Translations under genes and position numbers: made by a program
The notes under the pieces: generated by a model
The model's database searches: none
Told to the model about the DNA's origin: nothing
What the model saw: only the letters and a program-made list of their open reading frames with translations
Part shown: in pieces, positions 13,560 to 23,031 of the stretch
Numbering within the stretch: the stretch's first letter is position 1
Layout: each line of letters starts with the position of its first letter
DNA from: Thermocoleostomius sinensis A174
GTDB taxonomy: Bacteria > Cyanobacteriota > Cyanobacteriia > Elainellales > Elainellaceae
Direction: 5' to 3'
Length of the DNA: 64,000 nt
NCBI RefSeq assembly: GCF_026802175.1
Contig: NZ_CP113797.1
Location: 3,573,026 to 3,637,025 of the forward strand

Positions 13560-14858
13560 TCACGCTTGGTAGGGAATCTGCACCGTAAACGTACTGCCCT
13601 TACCCACTTCACTGCTGACCGCAATCGTACCGCCATGCAACTCAACAACTTGTTTGACGATTGCTAATCCTAGTCCATTCCCCGGCGAAACGGGTAATGC
13701 ATCGGCATTACTGGCTCGATAAAATCGATCGAAAATGCGATCGAGATCCTCGGCAGGAATGCCAATGCCTTCATCGCGTATCCGTATTAAGACATTCGTT
13801 GGAGCATGAACAAGTTCAAATAAAATCGTGCCTCCTTGAGGAGAATAACGCACAGCATTAGAAACTAAATGCGTCAGCATTTGCTCGAATAAAGCTTTGT
13901 CTATGAACACTTCACCATTGGCTTTGCCCCACATCACAAAGGAAATATGATAAGCAGGAACAGCAGGCAAAGGGTAGTGCTGAATAAAGATTTGGCAGAG
14001 GTGATTTAGATCGAGGCAGGTGGGGTTAAACGCAAGGGTATTCGCGTCTACATCGGACAGTAAAAGAGTGTCCCGCAGCAATTTGTGCAGTTGTTGAGCA
14101 CTGTCTGCAATCATCTCCACATAGCGCCGATCGCTACTAGCTGATAAGCGCTCGGGTTTTAATAATCCAATCGCTGTTTGAATCATTGTGATAGGAGTCC
14201 GAAAATCCTGAGCGATCGTTGTGATTAATTGCGATTTAAGTTCGCTGAGGCGTTGTTCTTGAGTCAGTGCCTTCTGTAACTCTAATTGAAAATCGAGTAA
14301 CTGTTTATTTTGCTGTTGAAGCTCAGCGGTACGCTCCTGAATTCTTGCTTCTAGTCCTTGATTCAGAATTTGCAAAGCAGATTCAGCCGCCGTGCGGTAT
14401 TCAATTTCGTGTTGCAACTGCCGATTTCGGTGTTGCAATTCGTGTTGCAATCGACTAAGCTTAAGATGAGTTTCAATCCGTGCCAAAACTTCAACCACCT
14501 GAAAGGGTTTGGTGATGTAATCAATGCCGCCAATTTGAAAGGCTTGCACTTTATCCAGTTCTTCATCTAATGCACTTAGAAAAACAATGGGAATGTGCTG
14601 AGTACGATCGCTCATTTTTAGGCGTTCGCAAACTTTATAACCATTGGTTCCTGGCATCATGATGTCAAGTAAAATCAGGTCTGGTGGTTCTAAACGAGCC
14701 GCCTCTATTCCCAATTCGCCTGTAATCACTTTACGCACAGAGTATCCGGCTCTAGTCAATAGATCCGACAAGAAGCGCAAATTATCAGGAGTGTCATCAA
14801 TGATGAGAATGTCACCGGGTGAATCTTTAGCGGGATCTGATGTAGCACTAGCATTCAT
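13560..14858 (-). CDS. response-regulator/histidine-kinase hybrid with Gln at the H-box
   Basis: 432 residues. Residues 15-132 form a receiver domain (IIDDTPDN; phospho-acceptor Asp65 in LLDIMMPG; Lys117 in ITKPF). Residues 133-205 are a long coiled coil. Residues 206-275 form a dimerisation domain, and residues 325-430 an ATPase domain with N-box (HLVSNAVRYS), G1 (DEGIGIP) and G2 (GLGLAIVK). The H-box reads TTIAQDFRTP where kinases have xSHExRTP, so the phospho-acceptor His is Gln217 (codon CAG, one base from His). Autophosphorylation at this site should fail. The start overlaps the end of the upstream 1647-aa kinase by 11 bases, so the two are co-translated. Confidence 0.9.
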   Translation of the reverse strand: MNASATSDPAKDSPGDILIIDDTPDNLRFLSDLLTRAGYSVRKVITGELGIEAARLEPPDLILLDIMMPGTNGYKVCERLKMSDRTQHIPIVFLSALDEELDKVQAFQIGGIDYITKPFQVVEVLARIETHLKLSRLQHELQHRNRQLQHEIEYRTAAESALQILNQGLEARIQERTAELQQQNKQLLDFQLELQKALTQEQRLSELKSQLITTIAQDFRTPITMIQTAIGLLKPERLSASSDRRYVEMIADSAQQLHKLLRDTLLLSDVDANTLAFNPTCLDLNHLCQIFIQHYPLPAVPAYHISFVMWGKANGEVFIDKALFEQMLTHLVSNAVRYSPQGGTILFELVHAPTNVLIRIRDEGIGIPAEDLDRIFDRFYRASNADALPVSPGNGLGLAIVKQVVELHGGTIAVSSEVGKGSTFTVQIPYQA

Positions 14859-17800
14859 AAGCTTTAGAACTGCGTGGAGGCTGAGTCAGTTGAATGAGAT
14901 GGTCTAGTTGAAAGCTCTGCATCAGTTCGACGATCGCTTCCTTGAGATGGCTCTGAGATCCGGGAATGGCTTCTAAAAGCTGTAAAATCTCTCGCTCGTT
15001 GGCACGCCGCGCCGCATAGTTCAATTGCATTAACCAGTCTGTAGGCATTGACTGAAGGGCAGAAAGCAATAACGGATCGGTGGATTTGGCCAGGGTGACA
15101 AGTTGACTGCTGTAACCTTGACCGCCGTAACCGTTTTGCTGGTTTATTGCTGCTTTATCGTCATACAAATACTCTACGTGTAAATATTGAGCCATCTTCT
15201 CAAAAATAATGGCCTCTGAGCAAGGTTTGACAACAATATCATCACAGCCGACTGCCAAAATTCGGGGTTGTTCTTCCTCAAATACCGCGGCTGTAACCGC
15301 AATAATAATGGTTGGTAATACGGGTCGATCGAGCGAATATTGAGGCAACCCAGCCTCCGCTTGCTCGATTCGGTGTTCTAATTCCTCTGGTTCCCAAATT
15401 CCTAATGCTTGCTCTTGGCGACGAATTTGGCGTACTGCTTCAAACCCATCCATCACTGGCATTCGCATATCCATCCAGATTAAGTGAGGTGCGAATTGTT
15501 GCCATTGTTCGATCGCCTCTTGTCCATTACTCGCTTCTCGTACCTCGAATCCCACTAGTGACAACCACCGCACCAGCAGTTGGCGATTCGTGTCCGTATC
15601 ATCCGCAACCAAGATTCGGTAGCGCGTTTGGGGATTGGCTAATCGAACGATCCGCCGCGAGGTATGTCCAACTTGAACGGTGTCCGCGGCCACTGGGCGC
15701 ACCACAATATTGAACTGAAATGAAGTGCCTCGCCCTACTTCACTGGTCACTTGGATCTCGCCGCCCATTAGCTGCACAAAGCGACGGCTGATGGTCAACC
15801 CTAGGCCTGTTCCATACAGCGATTTGCGTCCTGATTCCGATTGCACAAAGGCATCAAACACAGTGGACAGTTCGGTCGCAGCAATGCCAACGCCTGTATC
15901 GGTCACGTCGAAGAGGAGATGAATGAGGGGAGTTGGGAGTTGGGAGTTGGGAGTTGGGGGGTGAAGCCGAACGCTGAGGGTAACGCTGCCCCGATCGGTA
16001 AATTTGAGGGCATTATCGAGGAGGTTAGTGATAATTTGCCGCAGCTTGCGTTCATCAGCGTAGATGAATTGTGGCACATCGATCGATCGCTGGCAGCTAA
16101 AGTACAGTCCTTTGGCATCGGCCCGCAACCGAAACATGCCTTCTAGGGTATCAAGCAGGGCATATAGATCGAAGCTGTGTTCTTCTAGGGTGGTGCGTCC
16201 TGCTTCAATCTTGGAAATAGACAGCACATCGTTGATTAGTTGCAGTAGGTACTCGCCATTGCGATTGATGATGGTGAGTTGCTCCTGTTGCAGGGGAGTG
16301 AGGTTGCGATCGCGGGTAATCAATTGAGTAAAGCCCAAAATAGCATTGAGGGGAGTGCGCAATTCGTGGCTCATGTTTGCTAGAAAGGCACTCTTGGTGC
16401 GGCTGGCGGTCTCTGCTACTTCTTTGGACGATCGCATTTCTTCTTCCACCCGTTTAAAGTCGGTAATGTCGGTCGAGGAACCGATCACCCCTTGCACCTG
16501 TCCTTCTGCATCTATGAACGGATTGATCACCGTTTTATACCAGCGAGTTTCGCCGTGTTGATTAGTCAGGGCTTCAGCCTGAATCACTTTGGGTTGCCGA
16601 GTTGCCATGACCTCGCGATTGCTGGCTAAAAATTGTGCCACTTGTGCTGTGTCAGGATTAAAGTCTCGATCGCGTTTTCCTAAAATCTCGTCGATTGATC
16701 TGCCATACATCTCTGCCCCGGCCCGGTTGACTACCAGATAGCGCCCGTCGCGGTCTTTGACGAAAATGCAGCTAGGGACAACGTCGATAATATTCCGTAA
16801 AAATTGCTGCTGTGCTCTCAGTTCAGCCTCGGCGTGTTTGCGTTCGGTGATGTCACGACCAACCGCATGATATTCCACCAATTGCTTGTGTTCATTAAAA
16901 ATCGCCCGATCTGTCCATTGCTGCCAGCGTACCTCTCCGCTTGGTAAGATGACTCGATGTTCATAGGTGACAAAAGGATTCTCGATCGACAAGCTGGCAA
17001 AGTTGGTTTGAACAATAATCTGATCTGCCTCAGGAATTAAAGGCAGAAACGTTTGCCCAATCAGTTCTTCTGGCTGCTTGCCGAAATACTGACAATAGGT
17101 GCTGTTGACGAATGTGAGTGTGCCGTCGGGCAAAAATCGACAGACCAGTTCAGTTTGATCTTCCACCATCGCCCGATATTGGGCCTCACTTTGGCGCAAG
17201 GCGTCTTCGGTTCGTTTGCGATCGGTGATATCTTCGGCAAATCCCACAAATCGTAAAGGCTGCCCACTGGCATCCCGAATCAGAGTAACTTCATTGGAAA
17301 TCCAGCGAATCGAGCCATCCGGCCGAATCATACGATATTGTCGCTTCACTGAGTGTCCTTGAAATTGCTGTTTGACCGAGGCTTCTACATAAGGGCGATC
17401 GTCGGGATGTACTGCCTCTAACCAAGAATCTGGATCTTGGTACAAACTCTCGCAACTGCGATTCCAAATGCGCTCATACGCTGGGCTGATATAAAGAAAC
17501 TGTCCGGTTGTGGCCGATCGCGCAAAGAAAATTTGACTGACCGTCTGGGCAATTTCTCGTAGGCGTTCCTCACTGGCGCGCAGTGCTTTTTCGGCCAGGC
17601 GACGGGCCGTAACGTCGCGAATGATGAACATAACCGAGTTTTTGCCATACGGCACCACTCGTGCTTCTTCATATTGCTGGCGATCGCCAATCCAAACTTC
17701 TTGTTCGTAGGTTTGCACCGTTTGCGTAGAGAGAGCCGCGTGAATGGCTTGGAGTTTCTGTTCCACCATCTCAGGGGGCAATAGCTCACTCATGTGTTTC

Positions 17801-19791
17801 CCAATGGGGTTAACGGTATCCGGAACCAAACTCAAAAACGAGTTGTAGCGAATGGCATCTAGATAAATTCCATCACCACTGATGATTGTGATCAGGTCGG
17901 GAATGGCCGAAAGCACGGCTCGGTTGCGTGCTTCACTCTCCTGCAAGGCGCGGGTACGCTCGGCAACCTGGGCTTCTAAATCGCGGTTATAGTCCGACAG
18001 CATTTTTTCAGCCATCTTGCGATCGGTAATGTCTTGAAAGGTGTTGATCGAAGCGATGACATTCCCATAAGAGTCCAGCAGCGGCATCGAATGCACTTGC
18101 AACGGAATAATGTGTTGATTGCGACGAATTTCGATATCGTCAACCGTGACTTGTTCACCCCGCAAAGCACGAATGGGCGGCAATTGGTCGGCTGAATAGA
18201 ATCGATCGCTGCCGCTGTAATAGAGATGATAGGTCTGCGGCATGGCTTCAATTGACGTGTCGGGAAACTCATCCGGAACATCCAACAACTGTCTGCCAGT
18301 TGTGTTGAGGTACACGATCGATCCATCCGATCGGTGCATTGAGACTCCAATCGGCAGCGTTTCCAGAATTTGTTTAATCCGATGTTCACTGTCTACTAAC
18401 GCTTGGTTGAGAACGCGCAAACCGGCAAATGCACTTTTTAGTTGCAATACCATCTCATCGAACGATCGCGACAGTTCTCCTAGCTCATCTGGCCGATGAC
18501 TGTTGATTGTGCTGTCAAAATCTCCTTGAGCAATTCGCTTAGCGGCCGCATTCAGCCGAGTGATGGGTCGAGTGATCCATTGGGCCAGATAGGCACTGAG
18601 AGCCATCGACAGCAGCAAGGTCATAGCACTGATGAACACGGCGTTCTCAGTATTTTGTGCAATGGTTCCTGTAAAGTCCGCTTCTGGCACGACCGTCACA
18701 ATAGTCCAGTTCAATTGGTTATCATGGCGTAATGGCGTAACGTGCAAGAAATAGCGCTGTCGATCGAATGTAAAATGCGATGCTTGGGGCAACTCTAGCG
18801 AAGAAGATGGGATAGAGGAACTTGTTGGTTCAACTCCACGCCAACGCTCTCTGTGCTGACCTGCTGGTGGTTCTAAAAGCCATCGGGCCGCAGTTCGAGT
18901 CACCGGATCTTGACTATCAATTGCTCGCAGACGGTGGCGCTCTGGATCAAGCTGTTGCGCATCCCCCCAATTGATCTGGCGTAGAAATGGCACTTCTCCA
19001 GTTGAGGTGGCCACCAAAAACCCAGCTTGATCCACAATAAAGGCTTGTCCCGTTTGACCAATCTCTAGTTGTCCAAGGAAGTCGCCCATTTGAGTTAGGT
19101 AAAAGGCCGAACTGACAACTCCCTGAAATTGATTGCTGCGATCGTATACGGGCAGAAAATGCGCTACCTTCAAAATTGGCTGATTTCGCCCCTGCGCCGA
19201 TGAAACTAGCAGCCGCCAAGTAGGGTGCTGACTGGCTTTGACGGCGGCATACCAGGACTTGCCAGGCGGATGGTTGTGGGGATCAAATTCGCTTTGGCTT
19301 TCTTGCAGTTGTTCGATACGCCCGTCGGTGCTTGCCGAATAATAGTTAAGTCGGTTGTTCGTTGTTTCATCAAATCGACGAATCACCAATCCGGTGGTGT
19401 TGAATTTGCCGATCGACAAAAATTTTCGTTGCTCGGTAGCGATGGTAATCGCGCTAGCATCTGGCAAAATTTGCAATTGCTTGACAAAGTGCTGCTCTAG
19501 TTGGCTGAGGTTTGTCCAATCGAGCGACCCGTCTTGAATCGCTGCCGCGTTGAGTTGATTAATTTGTTCAGGGGCTTTGAGGTAACCTTCAAGCGCTAAG
19601 CGAATGCGATCGCCTACTTCTTGGGTTAGCTCATTGGCCAACCCTTCAATCGTTGCTTGCGTTGTGCGATGGCAGAAATAGCAGACTAACGCTACCGTTC
19701 CCACTGTCTGTAGCATGAATGGGACGGCTAACATGAAGCGAAGAGGTACTTTAGGGGCCGAAAACCAGCGTTGAACCAGGGGCAGCTTCAT
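14848..19791 (-). CDS. multi-PAS hybrid sensor histidine kinase
   Basis: 1647 residues. In order: N-terminal membrane helix (about 20-42), extracytoplasmic dCACHE-like sensor (50-370), second helix (385-405), HAMP (405-460), and five PAS domains (near 470-590, 625-735, 745-860, 870-985, 995-1110) each ending in a PAC-like DIT motif. Then come HisKA with His1142 in MSHELRTP, an ATPase domain (1245-1365; NLLDNALKF, DTGVGIA, GTGLGLTIS), a receiver with Asp1441 in WMDMRMPV, and a helical tail. It would sense a small extracellular ligand and phosphorylate its own receiver. A low-complexity insert (PTPNSQLPTP, about 1279-1288) sits in the ATPase domain. The next gene overlaps its stop. Confidence 0.93.
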   Translation of the reverse strand: MKLPLVQRWFSAPKVPLRFMLAVPFMLQTVGTVALVCYFCHRTTQATIEGLANELTQEVGDRIRLALEGYLKAPEQINQLNAAAIQDGSLDWTNLSQLEQHFVKQLQILPDASAITIATEQRKFLSIGKFNTTGLVIRRFDETTNNRLNYYSASTDGRIEQLQESQSEFDPHNHPPGKSWYAAVKASQHPTWRLLVSSAQGRNQPILKVAHFLPVYDRSNQFQGVVSSAFYLTQMGDFLGQLEIGQTGQAFIVDQAGFLVATSTGEVPFLRQINWGDAQQLDPERHRLRAIDSQDPVTRTAARWLLEPPAGQHRERWRGVEPTSSSIPSSSLELPQASHFTFDRQRYFLHVTPLRHDNQLNWTIVTVVPEADFTGTIAQNTENAVFISAMTLLLSMALSAYLAQWITRPITRLNAAAKRIAQGDFDSTINSHRPDELGELSRSFDEMVLQLKSAFAGLRVLNQALVDSEHRIKQILETLPIGVSMHRSDGSIVYLNTTGRQLLDVPDEFPDTSIEAMPQTYHLYYSGSDRFYSADQLPPIRALRGEQVTVDDIEIRRNQHIIPLQVHSMPLLDSYGNVIASINTFQDITDRKMAEKMLSDYNRDLEAQVAERTRALQESEARNRAVLSAIPDLITIISGDGIYLDAIRYNSFLSLVPDTVNPIGKHMSELLPPEMVEQKLQAIHAALSTQTVQTYEQEVWIGDRQQYEEARVVPYGKNSVMFIIRDVTARRLAEKALRASEERLREIAQTVSQIFFARSATTGQFLYISPAYERIWNRSCESLYQDPDSWLEAVHPDDRPYVEASVKQQFQGHSVKRQYRMIRPDGSIRWISNEVTLIRDASGQPLRFVGFAEDITDRKRTEDALRQSEAQYRAMVEDQTELVCRFLPDGTLTFVNSTYCQYFGKQPEELIGQTFLPLIPEADQIIVQTNFASLSIENPFVTYEHRVILPSGEVRWQQWTDRAIFNEHKQLVEYHAVGRDITERKHAEAELRAQQQFLRNIIDVVPSCIFVKDRDGRYLVVNRAGAEMYGRSIDEILGKRDRDFNPDTAQVAQFLASNREVMATRQPKVIQAEALTNQHGETRWYKTVINPFIDAEGQVQGVIGSSTDITDFKRVEEEMRSSKEVAETASRTKSAFLANMSHELRTPLNAILGFTQLITRDRNLTPLQQEQLTIINRNGEYLLQLINDVLSISKIEAGRTTLEEHSFDLYALLDTLEGMFRLRADAKGLYFSCQRSIDVPQFIYADERKLRQIITNLLDNALKFTDRGSVTLSVRLHPPTPNSQLPTPLIHLLFDVTDTGVGIAATELSTVFDAFVQSESGRKSLYGTGLGLTISRRFVQLMGGEIQVTSEVGRGTSFQFNIVVRPVAADTVQVGHTSRRIVRLANPQTRYRILVADDTDTNRQLLVRWLSLVGFEVREASNGQEAIEQWQQFAPHLIWMDMRMPVMDGFEAVRQIRRQEQALGIWEPEELEHRIEQAEAGLPQYSLDRPVLPTIIIAVTAAVFEEEQPRILAVGCDDIVVKPCSEAIIFEKMAQYLHVEYLYDDKAAINQQNGYGGQGYSSQLVTLAKSTDPLLLSALQSMPTDWLMQLNYAARRANEREILQLLEAIPGSQSHLKEAIVELMQSFQLDHLIQLTQPPRSSKAYEC
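15926..15960. repeat. heptanucleotide tandem repeat inside a kinase gene
   Basis: About four copies of GTTGGGA followed by a G-run. Such 7-base repeats are usual in cyanobacterial intergenic DNA. Here the repeat lies in frame in the ATPase domain of the 1647-aa kinase and encodes the PTPNSQLPTP insert between two beta strands. Confidence 0.85.
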
Positions 19792-20163
19792 TAGCTAGAT
19801 CTATAAAATTTAGTTTTTATCTTGTTTTATCTTGAAATACTATATAGCGCTTATTGAGATCCTCCAATCCCAGGCTCAAAAAAAGGGCATGTTTGTGGCG
19901 ATCGAAACTGGAGGGTTTTGCCCCTTCCTTCGAGATACAATCGCTGAAATCCCTGCGATATCTGCGTTTGTCGCCATGACTGCTAACAAAATCGGTGAAA
20001 AATTCTGAAAGTCTGAAATGAACTGTTTCACTTTCTACCTGGGTGTCAATCAGATTTTGACTGGCATTCATTCCCCTCCCCCCCCATAAATATGGGATAG
20101 AGCCGTTTGTCAATTCGTGAAGCGGAATCACCGTTGCCCATAGCGTGACGAGCAGACAGTCAC
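19792..20163. other. intergenic region upstream of the large kinase
   Basis: 372 bases between the AIR-synthase-like gene and the kinase start, presumably holding the kinase promoter (the region is read on the minus strand). It includes a C-rich run (20072-20085) next to CCATAAATATGGG, a short palindrome. Open frames here overlap the neighbouring gene and are not credible. Confidence 0.4.
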
Positions 20164-21144
20164 TCAGTCGATCGTCGTAAAACCAGTCAGCGCTCGATTG
20201 GCCAAGTTCCAAAACAAAACTTGCTCGGTTCCCTGCTGTACCCATAGCTGCTGGCTGACGTTGACTTGACCAATCACCTCACACCACAGATCCCGGCGAT
20301 GAAACCGCGATCGAACCGCTTCGACTTGCTCAGAACGAACACTTAGCAAAAAACCATAGCTGGGAAAGCAAAGCAGCCAAGTTTCCAGTGAACATTGACT
20401 CGGGCAGTCGATGACATCCAAATCGATCACGGCACCGCATCCAGACGTTTCTAGTAGCATCAACGCAGTGCCAAGAAGCCCTCCCATACTGATGTCTTTA
20501 CCAGCGCTACATAACCCCGTTTCCGCTAATTGGGGCAAAATCTCTAGATCCCCTCGCAGTCGTTCTGGAGGCGCATCGATTGCCGCATTCCAAAAGGAAT
20601 ATCGAGGGTGTAGCGTCCCTCGTCGATCGATCACTGCCATCAAACTATCCCCCGGTTTGGCGTTGAAGCTGGTTAGCAATTGCTTGGCCCGACCTAAAAT
20701 TGCCACCGATAGAGCATTGTAAGGGCTGTGACCGTTGGTATGTCCTCCAACAATTGGTACATTGTAGGCGCGGGCTGCTGCTTGCATTCCATCCAACAGC
20801 GATCGGCTCAAGTCAGTTGATTGGCTCCAAATTGTATCAACTACGGCGATTGGGCGGCCACCCATGGCGTAAATATCGCTGACATTGACCATGACAGCAC
20901 ACCATCCGGCAAACCATGGTTCTGATTCGACGAGAAACGGCATCATGCCCTCTGCGGCTAGTAGGAGGTAGCCGTCGTTGTCGGGAATGGTAGCACAGTC
21001 GTCACCAAGCGGGGGGGGTGAGACGGTGGGGCCTTGGGGCGATAGGGCGATGGGGGAGTTTAGGCATTGAGCCACCATCTGGATATCTTGCTTGTGCAAA
21101 ATTCCTAGCGATCGTCTCAGTATGTCAGCCAGTTCCGTCAACAC
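20164..21144 (-). CDS. AIR-synthase-related protein, sll0787 family
   Basis: 326 residues with the PurM/ThiL-type fold: ATP- and metal-binding segments PLGDDCATIP, MVNVSDIYAMGGRPIAVVDT and VPIVGGHTNGHSP, and a C-terminal half with AGKDISMGGLLGTALMLLETSGCG. Homologues sit in the conserved Nit1C cluster (Synechocystis sll0783-sll0788, mycobacterial MSMEG_0565-0572). The exact reaction is not established; the fold suggests ATP-dependent phosphorylation or ring closure. It is the last gene of a leftward run of five members of that cluster, 52 bases after the acetyltransferase gene. Confidence 0.87.
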   Translation of the reverse strand: MLTELADILRRSLGILHKQDIQMVAQCLNSPIALSPQGPTVSPPPLGDDCATIPDNDGYLLLAAEGMMPFLVESEPWFAGWCAVMVNVSDIYAMGGRPIAVVDTIWSQSTDLSRSLLDGMQAAARAYNVPIVGGHTNGHSPYNALSVAILGRAKQLLTSFNAKPGDSLMAVIDRRGTLHPRYSFWNAAIDAPPERLRGDLEILPQLAETGLCSAGKDISMGGLLGTALMLLETSGCGAVIDLDVIDCPSQCSLETWLLCFPSYGFLLSVRSEQVEAVRSRFHRRDLWCEVIGQVNVSQQLWVQQGTEQVLFWNLANRALTGFTTID

Positions 21145-21196
21145 GTATGCTATTCACTCCAGCAATTTATCCTGCATTCTTTATTCTTCATCCTTC

Positions 21197-21703
21197 TTAC
21201 GATGCTTCTTGAGATACCAGCGGTAAGGGCGGTCGGGGTTCGATGCCCGGTGGATAGTAGTCCAAATCAGCTTGCATCAGGTGATGTGGTCGATCGCAGA
21301 CGGTAGTTTCTTGCAGCGATTGCCAGTGCAGCCGTTGAAAAAACCGGACGTTTTGCAGTTGCACAGTCGCCAAAAATTGTTGACAGCCCCAGGTGTTGGC
21401 AGTGGTGACAGCTTTATAAATCAGACCTTTGCCAATTTGCCAACCGCGTCGGTGGTCGGGATGGGTTCCCAATCTGCCGCCGTACCAAAGCCCTGGTTGC
21501 AATTCGTAAATTCGCACGACACCCACAATTTCATTGGTTTGTGGAAGTGTGGCAACAATCGGGTAAGCTGTGGCGTCTATATCATCCACATCACTGCCAG
21601 AAAACAAGGCTTGTTCTTCACAAAAAATTCGGTGTCGCAGTTGAAAGTAGGCCTCGACATCGGCCGCAGTTTGCGCCAGTTTAAAGCAATAACGATCGCT
21701 CAT
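21197..21703 (-). CDS. GNAT acetyltransferase, sll0786/MSMEG_0567 family
   Basis: 168 residues of GNAT fold: N-terminal FKLAQTAADVEAYFQLRHRIFCEEQALF, then DATAYPIVATL, VGVVRIYEL and the acetyl-CoA segment YGGRLGTHPDHRRGWQIGKGLI (R-x-x-G-x-G/A type). Length fits the nitrogen-starvation-associated acetyltransferase family of the Nit1C cluster. The acceptor substrate is unknown. It lies 15 bases downstream of the radical-SAM gene and upstream of the AIR-synthase-like gene, clearly in one operon. Confidence 0.85.
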   Translation of the reverse strand: MSDRYCFKLAQTAADVEAYFQLRHRIFCEEQALFSGSDVDDIDATAYPIVATLPQTNEIVGVVRIYELQPGLWYGGRLGTHPDHRRGWQIGKGLIYKAVTTANTWGCQQFLATVQLQNVRFFQRLHWQSLQETTVCDRPHHLMQADLDYYPPGIEPRPPLPLVSQEAS

Positions 21704-21718
21704 AGTCTCGTTGAAAAA

Positions 21719-22804
21719 TTACTGCTCAAAGGTGGAAAGCGCAGAACAAGCGCCACACTTAGCACATCCGGCTTTAATGGCTTGCGATGTCATGCCCGAT
21801 CGCCGCAAGACAGTACCGACTTGGTGATACAGATCAAACATAAACTCGCTACTAGGAGGCGCATGGTTTGCTAAGGGTGTCCCACCAATAGGAACAAACG
21901 GCACCACAAATGGGTAAACTCCCAGTTGCACCAATCGATCGCAGGTTGCAACTAATGTGTTTAAATCATCCCCTAACCCCGCTAAAAGATAGGTGCTAAC
22001 TTGTCCCCAACCAAATACCTTGACGGCGGCGGCGAATGCCTGAAAGTAATATGCGATCGGCACTTCGGCTTTGCCAGGCATGATGCGTTGTCGCACTTCA
22101 GGAGTGACGGCTTCCAAGTGCATTCCCAAACTATCGACTCCAGCTTGCTGCATCCGATTGAACCAGGCAAAATCATCAGGTGGTTCACACTGCGCTTGAA
22201 TCGGCAGATTGACGCGCTGCTTGATGGCTTTGGCACATTCAGTCAAATAGGCGGCCCCTCGATCGCTGGTATTGGGGGTGCCCGTCGTCATAATCATGTG
22301 CGTAACTCCATCTAGCCGTACGGCAGCTTCGGCCACTTCGGCCAACTGCGCTGGAGTTTTGCGGGCAATGGTGCGATCGGCCGCTAAAGATTGCTCGATT
22401 GCACAAAATTGGCACGCCGTGGCAGCATCTCGGTAGCGCCTACAGGTTTGCAGTACCGTTGTGGCCAGCACATCCCGACTGTGCAACAGAGCAATCTTCC
22501 AATAGGGAATGCCATCGGCAGTGGTAAGGCTGTAGAACTGCGGCTGATGTGGAAATTCGATCGCTGTCAGCGCCTGCTCTTGGTGATATAAAACTCCCGC
22601 TGTAGCCCCATGGGGTGCCTGTACTGTGTAGGGGGACTGACTAGCCGCTCCTGTATAAATAGGAACCATGACAGTCGTTCCATCGATCGTCACTGCCTTG
22701 TGATCCGATGGGCCCGCGCCTCCTCGTCGTCCAGCCGCGCCAACCTCTTCAACCAGTCTTAATCCACAGGACTGAAGTTCGGTAATCAATTGTTGCTTAT
22801 TCAT
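21719..22804 (-). CDS. radical SAM protein, sll0785/MSMEG_0568 family
   Basis: 361 residues. The radical-SAM cluster is in TCRRYRDAATACQFCAIEQ (residues about 125-143), with a longer spacing before the CxxC than the classical CxxxCxxC, as in this subfamily. MIMTTGTPNTSDRGA and a TIM-barrel pattern follow. The C-terminus has a second Cys group (GCAKCGACSAL) that could hold an auxiliary Fe-S cluster. The product is not known. Family members occur in the Nit1C cluster linked to nitrilase and cyanide or nitrogen scavenging. The gap to the nitrilase gene is 227 bases and contains two tandem copies of a 17-base motif starting TCTAGGT (about 22862-22896). Confidence 0.87.
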   Translation of the reverse strand: MNKQQLITELQSCGLRLVEEVGAAGRRGGAGPSDHKAVTIDGTTVMVPIYTGAASQSPYTVQAPHGATAGVLYHQEQALTAIEFPHQPQFYSLTTADGIPYWKIALLHSRDVLATTVLQTCRRYRDAATACQFCAIEQSLAADRTIARKTPAQLAEVAEAAVRLDGVTHMIMTTGTPNTSDRGAAYLTECAKAIKQRVNLPIQAQCEPPDDFAWFNRMQQAGVDSLGMHLEAVTPEVRQRIMPGKAEVPIAYYFQAFAAAVKVFGWGQVSTYLLAGLGDDLNTLVATCDRLVQLGVYPFVVPFVPIGGTPLANHAPPSSEFMFDLYHQVGTVLRRSGMTSQAIKAGCAKCGACSALSTFEQ

Positions 22805-23031
22805 CGATTCTGAGGAAGTGAGTGTGGAACAGTCAGAGAAGCTTATGCCGAGGTGAGTACAGGTCTAGGTCTCAACTTGTCTAGGTTTCAACTTTGATGG
22901 TTTGGGCATCAGATCAGCCTGTGAGGACGTTTAAAGCTATTGAATATCTGGCAACAGCTTCTATGGATTATTCATTCAACCATTCAAGTAATAGTTCCAA
23001 CGATGCCTCTAATTAATGTCTCTACTTAATT

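Noticed and set aside
19817-20245. 142-codon minus-strand frame
   Set aside because: It overlaps the end of the AIR-synthase-like gene in another frame, has no family features and no ribosome site.
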